This document shows positions 54,510-64,000 of a stretch of DNA of 64,000 nucleotides, one piece after another; the stretch's first letter is position 1; each line of letters begins with the position of its first letter. Location: assembly GCA_018806985.1 (NCBI GenBank), contig JADANN010000460.1, forward strand, positions 558,001-622,000, read 5' to 3'. A program made the position numbers and the translations under genes. The stretch comes from Angiostrongylus vasorum (Eukaryota; Nematoda; Chromadorea; Rhabditida; Metastrongylidae). Under the pieces are notes generated by a model. The model did no database searches, was not told where the DNA came from, and saw nothing but the letters and a program-made list of their open reading frames with translations.

Positions 54510-57500
54510 TTACCATCACTGTTGTTATTATTGCTATCATTATTATTACTATCACTTACTTGGATACTTGAACAGTCCATCTTCACGAGTTATGCGGATC
54601 CCAGCACATTTGCCATTCGTTTCTTTCGCTCGCAATCGCCGTCCACGGTTATGGTTTTATTCGACCATGGTGACGCGTGGGCGCGTGTGGTGCAGTGATT
54701 GGAGACGCCACTGCGACACGCACGTAGAGTCGATCCGTGCACCCATGGCCCACCAAGCCTTCCATCCCTCCGGGGTCGGCAAATTGGTACCAGACTTGTC
54801 TGGGAGGATAGCAGCACTGGCTCGATACATCGGTAGGCCACCGCAAGTCATTGTAAAGGCCAGATTTGCATTCAATCACCTCCAACGATACTTAATAAAG
54901 TCGAATGCATGGCGCATCCCTCAGGGATTGATCAACGCCGAGAGCCTTATCCTTTTATCCTTTAAGGTGACGCGTGAGAGTCACATAGAATGATCTGCAA
55001 AATAACGGCAGCTGCGTGAACAGCTGATTAACTTTGTTTACGAACACCTCCGTACAACGTGTAGGTGGCCATCCTAGAGGACGTCTGCATTCTCGTGGTG
55101 TCCACTCCATAGTTTTTTTCGTCCACCTGTCGTCTGTTCCTCTGATTATGTGACCAGCCCATCTATGTTTCGCTAACGAGGTATATTCTCCTGGATCTCA
55201 AAGATGTGACAGGTTTCGAAGATCAGATCTTCGCATTCCAGCTAGATATTGAGAGTGCGGGTTATGTTCCAGAAGACATCGCTCTAGCGCTCTGTGAGTA
55301 GTGCGGAGTATTCTTGATGTGGTTGAAGTATCAGTCCACGTCTCTGCTGCATAACAAAGCGCTGGGAAAACCGTAGGATGAAAAAGGTAAGCGCGGATTT
55401 TCGGGTCCTTCATTTGGTCGGTGGTTTCTTTGAAAGGCCCGAATGCGGTCCAAGCTGTTCTCCTTCTTCTGTCTAGTTCCTTCTTCATGTTGTTTTCTAT
55501 GTTCATTGACCCCCCAAGGTAGACGTACGAGGTAGTCTGTGCAGTCAGAGAGCCATGCAGCTCAATTTTTTCGCCCTCGCATCATGTGTTTTTCATGAAA
55601 TGGGTTTTCTACCGATTTATACGGAGTCCGATCTTTTTTCTCGCTTCGTTGAACTCATTGATCATCGTCTGTGCTTCGCTGGTACATCTTGAGAAGATGA
55701 CGATGTACTCGGCGAAACGAAGGTTTGATGGGAATTTTCCATCAATACCTATGCTTTCTCATCCCAGTTGAGTGGATTTCCCCCTATCGAACCACTTTTC
55801 TTATAGGTGTAGTAAGAGGTCGAGGGAAAATCTGTATTTTCGTAGTGCAGTTCCGATAACAGGCAGACATATTTCTTATGTAGGACGGGTTCATTCCTTG
55901 GTCGACGAGCGCCTATAGGATTGCATTCGTTTCGACACTGTCAAACGCTTTTTCATAGTCGACAAAGGTTAGGACTAGAAGCAGGTGGGGTGGTATTCCC
56001 GACAAACTTCGATGACCCTGGATACAGTTTGGTTGTGGTCCCTGCAGCAAAATCCTTGTCGAAATCCTGCTTGCTGCACTGGTTGCTTCTCATCCAATGT
56101 CCTTGATATGCGCACAAGGATAATCTTCGTGAAGTGGTTGTACAGTACACTAAATAATCATTTCAGACAACGGTTAGCAAGATCCCTTCGGTCACCTTTC
56201 TTGGGCAGGATGACCGTGCACGACATCCTCCACTGGTCTGGGATTTTTTCCTTTTGAAGCTCTAAGGAAATCGGCGGGGATATTATCGTGTCCTGGAGCT
56301 GTGCCTCTCTTCATGCTTTCTACAGCAACTCGAACCTCCGACGGAAGAATTCCAGGTGGTTTTGCTCCAGCGGGGATATTAGAGTCTGGGACGGGGGGAT
56401 TGTGGAACAGAAAAGGTTGGTGTAGAACGTTTCCGTTATCAATTCCATATTATGGCAGAAAGTTGTGACGACTCCATTCCCATTCTTCATGGCTGACAGC
56501 GGAACATTATAATCACACAACTTCCGACGATATTTTTTTCAGGCTGATTCTAGATCTTCCTGAAAAGCTCTTCTGCAGCTGACATTTATTAATAGCCGTG
56601 AAAAGTGTTGCAGCAATATCAAGCTTCAGTTTTCATCTTTTCTTGAGCAACACATTAGTGATAATATAGATGCGATCGGATCTTTTTGCCTGAGAAACTG
56701 AGACGAATTCGGTGCAACTTTTAGGTCATTCCACAAGCAGCTGCTAGTTTTCGGTCGGGTCTTCTTTAATCTGCCAGTCACGTTTGAATAGGGCTTCATT
56801 CAGAATGTTCCCCTCGTATACAGCTAGACTTTTTCTTCTTGGTCGATGACACGAATTTTTTTCCGGCTTACGGCTCAATCCAACCTTCGTGCGAAGAAGG
56901 CGATGGTCAGAACAAGTGCGGAATGACGGGTCTACCAATGTGTCAAGTAGGCACCATCTTCCGTATATCAGAATATGGTCGATTTCCGCGTGAGTCGTGC
57001 TATTTGGAGACTTTCATTTTCAACGGCGGCCTCCTTTCTTCTAGAAAAGCGAGCTTCCATAGCAGAGGCGTGCTATAGGTACGAATCCTTTAAGACAATT
57101 TCCAATCGTACTTCCCTCTTCTAATCCAAATTATCCGACCCTGTATTCGCTATGGTTAGCTTTTCTTCTTCTTGCCTTGAACTTCCACAACAAACTTAAA
57201 ATGCGTATTATCATTGCGGATAACTTCTTCCAGCTGGTAGTAGAACGCATCTAATTCACAAAGTCGGTTTCGCTCGATGAGTAGCATTTGATGATAGTGA
57301 TATTCTTATAATACGTTGATTGAAGACGGAGGACGGTCACGCAAAAGGATAGGATTTCGTATGAGTTGAAGAGATGGACAATGGACCGACAAGGATCCCG
57401 TTATCTAGTTGTCGTATGTCGGTCTTCTCGTTTCTTGTTTCTCGTAGTGCGACCACATGAAATTTAATGCGATTTGCGGCTTCAAAAAGGGCGTGAAGAT

Positions 57501-57740
57501 CGCCGTCTGTGAAGAGTGTTCTGGCGCTATACGTGCAGAGTAAGAAACAATCTCCATGGCGTGTCGTGTGTGCGTGCGTCAGATCCGGTTCCAATGACGT
57601 TCTGCCTAACTCGAGATTTTGTGGCCTTTCACCCACCGTCTCACCGCCTGATGTCACAGACGGGAGCACCCATTGTGCGCGGTACTGAAGCTGCCCTATT
57701 GGTGGCCGTGCAACTTGATCCTCCCTGGAGTCCTGCCTTA
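54510..57740 (-). mobile_element. Near full-length RTE-1, interrupted by SINE-A
   Basis: Reading on the minus strand: 5' part from about 57740; endonuclease start (LCTYSARTLFTDGDLHALFE, VALRETRNEKTDIRQLDNGI) to 57337; endonuclease end (TCSDHRLLRTKVGLSRKPEK) near 56880; RT from about 56500 (GTAPGHDN region; LVLTFVDYEKAFDSVETN near 55950). The catalytic FADD has become FAEY near 55700. C-terminal part: KIRAYLFHPTVFPALCYAAE, HRALERCLLEHNPHSQYLAG, KHRWAGHIIRGTDDRW near 55150. The 3' end is at 54560 (CAAGTATC complement) followed by an ATA/ATG-rich simple tail (54510-54556), as RTE elements often have. Many stops: inactive. Confidence 0.9.
54680..54965 (+). repeat. SINE-A inserted in RTE-1
   Basis: Complete copy: GCGCGTGTGGTGCAGTGATT, GTAGAGTCGATCCGTGC, CTTCCATCCCTCCGGGG, CTGGCTCGATACATCGGTAG, ATCCCTCAGGGATTGATC, ending TTATCCTTT. 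Flanked by a perfect 11-bp duplication GGTGACGCGTG (54669-54679 and 54966-54976). It is therefore younger than the RTE-1 it splits. Confidence 0.9.
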
Positions 57741-57928
57741 ACTTTGCAAAGACGTATACGGGTCTTCACGATGATATTGATCCGAGGGTAGTATCTTTTC
57801 GGCGACGAATCCTTAGCTCGATCTTCCTACTAGTTGATTCAGAGACGATGTTATAACCGAAATCAGGAACGAAAGTAGGAAAGAAAAAAGTAACCGGCCG
57901 CTCGAGAACGATGTAGAAGCTGAAAGCC

Positions 57929-57929
<1 letters not shown>

Positions 57930-57978
<49 letters not shown>

Positions 57979-57988
57979 TATTATTATC
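57930..57988. repeat. (TTA)n microsatellite
   Basis: About 19 TTA units with one interruption. Confidence 0.95.
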
Positions 57989-58144
57989 AGTAATTTATTA
58001 CTGTTACCATTACTATATCGATTACTACTATTAAGTAGTTTTTCTATTGTCACTAACCGCTGTTATTGTTATTACTGTTATTGCGTCCATTATTTCTGTA
58101 ATTTCTATTTTCCTTGTTACTGGGATGAAGGCCTTGGTGAGGTT

Positions 58145-58385
58145 GGGGCGCGTGAAGCGCAGTGGTCGGAGGCGCCCCGCAAAATACATGGGATCTATCC
58201 CGCGTCCTAGGCTCACCAAGCCCTCCATCCCTCAGAGGTCGGCAAACTGGTACCTGACTTGTCTGAGAGGATAGCACCACTGGCTCGATACATCGGTAGG
58301 CAACTGCGAGTCATTGTATGGGCAGGATGTGCATTCACTCATCTCTACGACAACATGACGGAAATCGAAAGCATTGCACATCCGT
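58145..58385 (+). repeat. SINE-A copy
   Basis: GGGGCGCGTGAAGCGCAGTG, GGGATCTATCCCGCG, CCTCCATCCCTCAGAGG, CTGGCTCGATACATCGGTAG. The 3' part is decayed. Confidence 0.8.
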
Positions 58386-59424
58386 AACGGATAAGCCATC
58401 GCAAAGATAGATCAAATCCGAACTTTACGTGCTTCGTGTAAACTTTAAAAGAGCAACGAAATAGACACTGTAGTATGGGAAGTGAACGGTGCTTCCGACA
58501 CTGTTCTGCAAATTCGGCTGACAACTTTTTGTGAAACAAACAGTGCGTCACGTCAAACAATCGAACAAAACGAGAACAGACGGTAGAGAAATGGAGGACA
58601 AGAGAAAGAGAGAAAACGAGTGTGTTTTTAATTGCAAGAGGAGTAGAATGCAAATTGTTAACCGACTCAGTAACATTTAAATAGAGATATAAAACGGATG
58701 AAATTTGTGGCGAAGTTTTGAAAATCTTTGTGTAATCCGTAATTTACGCGTAGTAACTCTAGGGAGCGGAGCCGAGAAAACAGTTGAGAGGTCACTTTAA
58801 TTGAATTCTCATAGGTAATTGTATCTTGAAGAGTCCGATGCGGATCAAAGTGAAAGTAGTGCCAAACACAAATCAATGTTAACGTCTGTCAAGGCATTCT
58901 GTTACGTATTGGTGGCAGTTTGGTTTACAACCACAAACTAATAACACTCAGTTTTTTCTTATTACTTTGAGACTATGCTGAGAGACCATCACAAACTTCT
59001 CCCATTTCGTTTGCATTGAACCACTATTTAAGTCTGGTTGATCATCATATGAGTGTATTATTATATTTTACCTGGCATGAAGTTGTGTACTGTGATTCAA
59101 GAGAAGGGAGAATGGGTTTGCGGCGTTGTTCTTTCGCAGACGATTCGTGCCTCCTCAAAACTCTTTCATTCTTCTACACATTATAACACTTAAGTGCATC
59201 CATTATGGTACAAGGAAAGTGGAGGAAATAGTGAAAAAGTAAGGCACTTATGAAACTAACGAAAAATTCAAAAACGGTAATGAATGATAGTTGTAGCGGG
59301 GGATTTCTACAGCACCAGCACATTCACGACCTCCTCAAATTTTCCTTGGCAAGTGCCTAGGACTACGGATAATTTTTTGCTGCGCATGGTTTATGGTTTA
59401 TGGGAGTGGAGTCGCACTCGTAAC
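58386..59424. other. Nothing recognised
   Basis: This is downstream of the minus-strand homeobox gene, where its C-terminal exons should lie. I could not find a convincing continuation. Confidence 0.35.
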
Positions 59425-59499
59425 AGCATGGCTCTGAGAAAGGCGAAATCGCCGAAACGTCAGCCATCGACCGACAGCAGCAACAGCAACGATAACAAC

Positions 59500-59533
<34 letters not shown>

Positions 59534-59559
59534 ACAACGACAACAACAACAACAACGAC

Positions 59560-59593
<34 letters not shown>

Positions 59594-59598
59594 ACAAT

Positions 59599-59633
<35 letters not shown>

Positions 59634-59742
59634 AACGAAGACCTATACCAACCCCACATCGGCTCAACAAGATCAGTTTATAAGATCGAATAAATAAATA
59701 TATCAACTATTTATACCGAGGTTTATAGAAAGTCGGTCCTTT
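59425..59742 (+). repeat. Element-D copy with expanded (AAC)n middle
   Basis: Core GGCTCTGAGAAAGGCGAAAT then CGCCGAAACGTCAGCC (perfect GGCG/CGCC stem), a long AAC-rich tract (59489-59637), and the tail TACCGAGGTTTATAGAAAG ending TCGGTCCTTTGA. It lies downstream of, or in the next intron of, the homeobox gene on the opposite strand. Its long ORFs are simple-repeat artefacts. Confidence 0.65.
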
Positions 59743-59800
59743 GAATGAATGAAATACTTCTCACACATCTCTATAAGAATATTTTTGGTCAGACACGCAC

Positions 59801-60520
59801 CTCCACTTTGTTCGCCGATTTTGAAACCATGTTTTCACTTGTGCATCGCTCATCTTCAGCTCCTCCGCTAGTGATGAGCGTTCCGTTGAGGTCAGGTATT
59901 TCTGTGAGGCGAACCTCTGTTCCAACATCACAATCTGGAGACAATAATCTTGAGATCACAGTTTAAACTGTACGAAAAGTCATTATAATAAATTCAAAAA
60001 ACAACAAACATGAACAAACAAAATAAATAGACATAAACATAACAATAGTGCTAATCTTCTACTGCCATATCGACGATTTACTAGTAGTGAGTGAACTTCA
60101 TTGGCTCCCACTCTAGTTATTAGTTTAACTATTACTATTAGGACTACACGTGTTCAAACTGATCTCGTACAGTGGACTAAACGATTTCGTTTACTCATTG
60201 CCATAGTCGAAGGTGCCGTGAACACTTTATAATTCTTCAATGTTGAAAAACTGTGCGAATACTTTAGTTACGAGATAAGGTCGTAAATTTGTAGACAAAA
60301 AAGACCTGATTCTTCGTGAATGATGTTCTAACTTTCTTTTCCTTGCGATTTTCGCCAGCGAATTCGGATTCGTCATTTCGAACACCTTGCTGTTTTTTAT
60401 CGTTCACCTAAAAGTGTTACTGTAGAATCATAAATATCTTTATGGAATTCTAGTACTCTGCAAGCTTACCTCTTGATATCCATATAAAATATTACTGACG
60501 GAAAATACCGGATTTTCCAT
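59801..60520 (-). CDS. Homeobox gene (NK-like class, TLX-type), three exons found
   Basis: A sequence-specific transcription factor, expected in the nucleus. Exon 1 (60520-60470) starts at ATG and encodes [24 protein letters not shown] fits the eh1 Groucho-binding motif. Exon 2 (60407-60306) encodes an acidic linker and the homeodomain start [13 protein letters not shown]. Exon 3 (59934-59801) gives [40 protein letters not shown] and W56. All joins are phase 0; donors GTAAGC, GTCTTT, GTGCGT and acceptors CTTTTAG, GTCTCCAG are good. Invariant F8, L16, F20, W48, F49, N51, R53 are present. Thr47 with Phe49 fits TLX better than BarH (Tyr49). The C-terminal exons after Arg57 were not found. Exact orthology is inference. 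Confidence 0.88.
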
Positions 60521-61299
60521 TTGCTTGAAATGTATGAATGATAATAGGAAGTAGCTTGAGCAAATCCTCAGGAAGGAGGCGAATAAACGGCGAAACCATA
60601 AAAAAAATTCGGTGTTAATGTCAATCAGCTCGTTTATTTTCCTATTACCCACCACCATAACATCGAATTTAATGAAATTGAAAAAGCGATTGAAAGCAAG
60701 GCAACAAATACACGATCGACATACTCGTTTGCCAGTGGTGTTATTCTGATTTCGTACGTCGATTACAACGTTTGCACATAACGACGTTTAGTTGTACTCG
60801 TCCAACCGTAAGAAACTTTTCCAAGTGTAGAGTATAAGAATGGAACTAAATAATGGTGCCTTCTGTGTAAGCAGAAATTTCATTTAGTAATATTTGCAAT
60901 AGGGATTGCTTAAGCGCACTGCTTATATGTTACACACGTTCTTTACTTCGATCCCGCGTCCCGAGCTCACCAACTCTTCCATCCCTCTGGGGTTGGCAAA
61001 ATCGCCGAACTCTTTTCAACCATTTATTCTCTAATATTAGCAACCTTAAAGACAGTATTTAAAAAACCAACTTTCCTTTAACTTCGGCACAGCTGGTCAA
61101 TAATACTTTTTTGGGTGACTAAACTAGGACCACCTGTGTCACCTGCAGTCCCCCTTGATCGTCGAGCGATTCGAACGGGCGCCAGTAAATCTTCTATTCC
61201 TCCCCTGTTTTTCCCTGTCGCATGCAAGAGTAGCAAAAAGAGTAGAGTAGAACCTTAGGAAGATTGGACTCGAACGACTACGAAGACACACAAAGTGCG
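60521..61299. other. Upstream of homeobox gene; one SINE-A scrap
   Basis: 60955-61010 keeps part of SINE-A (CGATCCCGCGTCCCGAGCTC, TCCATCCCTCTGGGGTTGGC). Promoter elements were not recognisable. Confidence 0.45.
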
Positions 61300-61440
61300 G
61301 AAGAACTACTGTGTACAGTCGACTCGAATGATCGGCATTAAAGAGGACGAAAACGTCGAAATGTTATCACAGTAAAGCTTCTTTTCCAATAAACCTCGTG
61401 CTAGCTTAATCAATAAAGAAAATCCTGTCGAAGATAACAC
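61300..61440 (+). repeat. Unnamed repeat with element-D-like hairpin
   Basis: TTAAAGAG, then a perfect GACG-AAAA-CGTC hairpin, then GAAATG, resembling the element-D core. Downstream AGTAAAGCTTCTTTTCC and CTCGTGCTAGCTTA match 25000-25050. No element-D tail. Confidence 0.4.
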
Positions 61441-61801
61441 TGGATTAATGAATACTGTGCGCTGAACGATGGATTTAATCCTAATAATTCTAATTTTTGT
61501 GCATTTCACGTGACGTGAGAATAGAACAGATTTTTAAAACACCAACGAAAGTTTCGAAATACGTTTCCACGTACGGCATGAGTAAGTGACGACTATTTAA
61601 ATCCACTGATCTTTAACCTTTCCATTTTCTACGCTAGCGCTAGGAATTTTTAAAAAATTCCAGCATTTTCTGGATTTTCTTTTCTTTTGAAATCTGGTTT
61701 GAAACAGACCTAGGTCAAAAAATAATATTGCAGAAGACTTTTTAAACAAAACCTTTGGGCGCTAGAGCAGAGCCTTTTCAATAAATCTTCAAATTGCCCA
61801 G

Positions 61802-61885
61802 GTTTCCCTTGAAATTGTTGGTGCTACTGCACTTCCAAGTAGACATGTTGTTGACGAGATTGACATTAATACAGTATCGAAGTAA
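61802..61885 (+). CDS. Candidate terminal exon of an unknown gene
   Basis: Acceptor ATTGCCCAG, then 27 codons and TAA: starts VSLEIVGATALPSRHVVDE and ends DINTVSK. The composition is protein-like and phase 0. No upstream exons identified between 60.6 and 61.8 kb, and no family recognised. It could also be a chance ORF. Confidence 0.3.
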   Translation, partial: VSLEIVGATALPSRHVVDEIDINTVSK

Positions 61886-61974
61886 CGGAAACGTTGTGCT
61901 GGGTGTTACAAAATGTTATCAAAAGATGGTGATCTTGATCTTTCCATTTGTGTGCCAAACAGGTCAACAGTAGG

Positions 61975-62330
61975 GTCTTCCTCGGAAAATGAGCAAAACT
62001 CGCAACCTCAGATGGACTTCGAACCCGCGATTACCCTCATCGCACCAACTGAGACCTTCGCTGTGCCTTTCCCACAACCTTGTTTTTTCTGCCATGGTGC
62101 TATCAGCAATCACCCGTCAACGGTAATGATCTAGAGAGCACAAACCGGCATCAAACCCAGTTAACCTAAAGCTGCAGTCGAAATAAGTGTTTTAATTTTT
62201 ATGAGCTTCAGATGAGAGTTGTCGTGGTTTCCAAGTCCAAGTGAAGTTCCGAGTTTTGCTCATATCGTAGCATCCCTATGTTTGCCTTTCATATCCTACC
62301 CTGATATCAAAAAGAATAAGCAGAAAGTAA
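61975..62330. repeat. Inverted SINE-B fragments
   Basis: 61990-62170: minus-strand head and body (GGACTTCGAACCCGCGATTA, GCAATCACCCGTCAACGG, GCATCAAACCCAGTTAACC). 62235-62330: plus-strand tail (GAGTTTTGCTCATATCGTAG, CATCCCTATG, TACCCTGATATCAAAAAG). Confidence 0.65.
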
Positions 62331-63299
62331 CATTTGGAACAGTGTAACGGTAATTGAACTCAATGTAGAAAAACGCTTTGAGACTCATTCAACGCATATT
62401 ACCGAAGGTTTAAATAGTAAAGGTTATAGACTATCATGACTTTAAACTACATGCAAGAAGAACGTACTATAAAGGGTACATACTGTGGGGACTTCCAATC
62501 CTATGTGAATAATGTAATCAAAAAAGAATTGAAGGCCATGAAAAAATCCCTTTGGGAATGAACTCTATAATATGAACACTCTGTAAACGATTAACTCTTT
62601 CACAGACGAACAGTTTTGATGACTCAGAGCACCTGTACAAGTCTCATCAACGATTTGCCACTATAGTGTAGAAAAAAAATATCTCTACGTGTCGAACGTC
62701 GGTAATCTAGATACAGCGGAAACATCTCCGTACTTTCCTCAAAGGATACAATCTATGTGGTGGATGCTGTTTTTACAATGAACAGTCTCCCCACGAAACA
62801 AACTCGTTCTAAAAAGCAGATTACCGTAAACTAATGACTGTAAAGCACAGTGTTTCGGGTCTAACATCCAGGGACAACGATCATTGTTGAACAAACTACT
62901 TCTTGAACAGAAAAGCACAGCTAGGAACATCTTTATGTCTAAATAAACAAACACAAAGCAAATCAGTTTGTATCAACTGTCGCTGGTTGATTTGCCCTCT
63001 CTTGTGAGTGGAGCTTCATTAACAGCGATCTGATAGCTGGTAGTTATCAGTATTACAAAATTCCACTGAGACACGTAGCAACATTTGTTTTCCAGTCTAT
63101 AAATCCTCTGGGGTATGGATTTTAAGGATGGTTTTGCGCAGGGCTTTATCATTTCAACGGAGAGTTTTGTGTCATAAACTTCTTGCGCTCTGTTAAATAT
63201 AGTGAGTCCTTCTAGTCCACTGATGTCACAAAAGCTCCAATGTGATAATGAGTAAACTTCTTGCAGCACACGAAAACATCAGCAGCGGAGTAGCTGGAT
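62331..63299. other. Nothing recognised
   Basis: AT-rich; short ORFs on the minus strand are not recognisable. Confidence 0.4.
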
Positions 63300-64000
63300 G
63301 TTTAGATACTTGGACGGCCACTCTGTACGAGTTGTGCAGGTCATCATCGTTCAGGTTCTCTGTGCGTGTTATGCGGAGTTCTTGGCGTGGTACCAGTATC
63401 ACCTCACGTCTCTGCTGCTTAAAAGAGCGCTGGGAGGACTGTTGAATCGAAAAGGTGAGCACCGATCAACTGGAACTCCTGGAAAAAAATCACGATTTCA
63501 TCAGAGAAGCGAACATTCGATAGACTTCTATAACCTATGACAAGGTATTCATGTGATACATGCAGCAGGATCATGTCGCATCAGAAGTCTGGTTGTTCAA
63601 CTGGTTGAGCATCATCCAAAGTTTTTTGATATGGGCACTAGGTAATCTTCATGAATATTTGCAGTGTACACTCAAAAGGAATATTCGGATGATAGCTATG
63701 TAGATCTATTCGTTTACTCCTCTTGAGCACGATGACCTTGCGCGACGCCTGAACTGGTATGGGATTTTCTCTTTCTAGTAGCAAGATGTCACATATGGGC
63801 TGTGATAGCTATATGTAGTCCATGACTTCCGGCTCGAAGAATGCCCGCTGTAATACTTTCGGGTCTTGGAGTTGTCCCTCTCTTGATGCTTTCCATCGTA
63901 ACTCGCAATTCATTGGGTAGAATTCGGGACGATTTCCACTAGTGGCGATTTCGGGGGTCTGAGAAGGGGATTGTGGAGCGGAAAAGATTGGTAGAGAGCT
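63300..64000 (-). mobile_element. RTE-1 copy, cut by window end and internally deleted
   Basis: Plus-strand sequence parallels the copy at 54.6-57.7 kb. The 3' end GATACTTGGACGGCCACTCT is at 63306. GTCTCTGCTGCTTAAAAGAG (63410) aligns with 55350. After a jump, 63520-64000 aligns with about 55940-56420 (CTTGATGCTTTCCATCGTAA, GGGATTGTGGAGCGGAAAAG). About 550 bp covering the RT catalytic part is missing. Same orientation as the 54.5-57.7 kb copy. Confidence 0.8.

Noticed and set aside
54590..54993. Overlapping ORFs of 70-140 aa on both strands
   Set aside because: They translate the SINE-A copy and the RTE-1 tail around it; similar ORFs appear wherever SINE-A lies.
59363..59706. Long ORFs rich in Asn, Thr, Cys or Val on both strands
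   Set aside because: They are all translations of the (AAC)n tract in the element-D copy; open in several frames because the trinucleotide lacks stops.

Overview
This looks like a repeat-rich nematode nuclear genome, most likely a strongylid hookworm (Ancylostoma/Necator type). The basis is AT-rich DNA, many short exons with worm-like TTTCAG acceptors, dense RTE-type non-LTR retrotransposons, cecropia-type mariner relics, tRNA-derived SINEs and a Penelope-like reverse transcriptase fragment. Genes occupy little of the window. There are no bacterial-style operons, CRISPR arrays or viral genes.

Layout. 1-4 kb: two unrecognised split genes, one on each strand. 4.4-9.4 kb: nested SINEs and an unnamed repeat (R1), including a 740-bp insertion that carries an exon-like ORF. 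9.9-10.9 kb: an intron-bearing actin pseudogene. 12-13 kb: a dead mariner. 14.5-15 kb: a pseudogene piece of proteasome ATPase Rpt5. 16.9-25.7 kb: a graveyard of two RTE families (called RTE-1 and RTE-2 here) and a Penelope-like fragment. 30.9-48.6 kb: the main gene, a near-complete alpha subunit of ER glucosidase II (GH31) in 25 exons, with introns swollen by SINEs, two mariner relics, RTE pieces and a foldback element. 49-58 kb: more SINEs and an almost full-length RTE-1 interrupted by a SINE. 59.8-60.5 kb (minus): a homeobox gene with an N-terminal eh1 motif and a TLX-like homeodomain. 61.8 kb: a probable terminal exon of an unknown plus-strand gene. 63.3-64 kb: a further RTE-1 copy running off the end.

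Repeat names used here are local. SINE-A: tRNA-like head followed by a body of about 200 bp. SINE-B: tRNA-like head with a conserved tail ending GCAAATATCTCAGCAT...CCTGCCGTTAAAAAG; often found as inverted pairs. SINE-L: about 390 bp, with a 3' end resembling RTE-1. Element D: a short element with a CTGAAGA-hairpin-GAAACG core and a conserved tail. Several copies are nested with recognisable target-site duplications, so the order of insertion can be read.

The least explained items are element D, whose 48.1-kb copy is a 102-bp-arm foldback flanked by a perfect 13-bp duplication, and the 740-bp exon-bearing insertion at 4.5 kb. The glucosidase gene shows several single-base frame breaks at homopolymers or junctions, more likely sequence errors than true decay.
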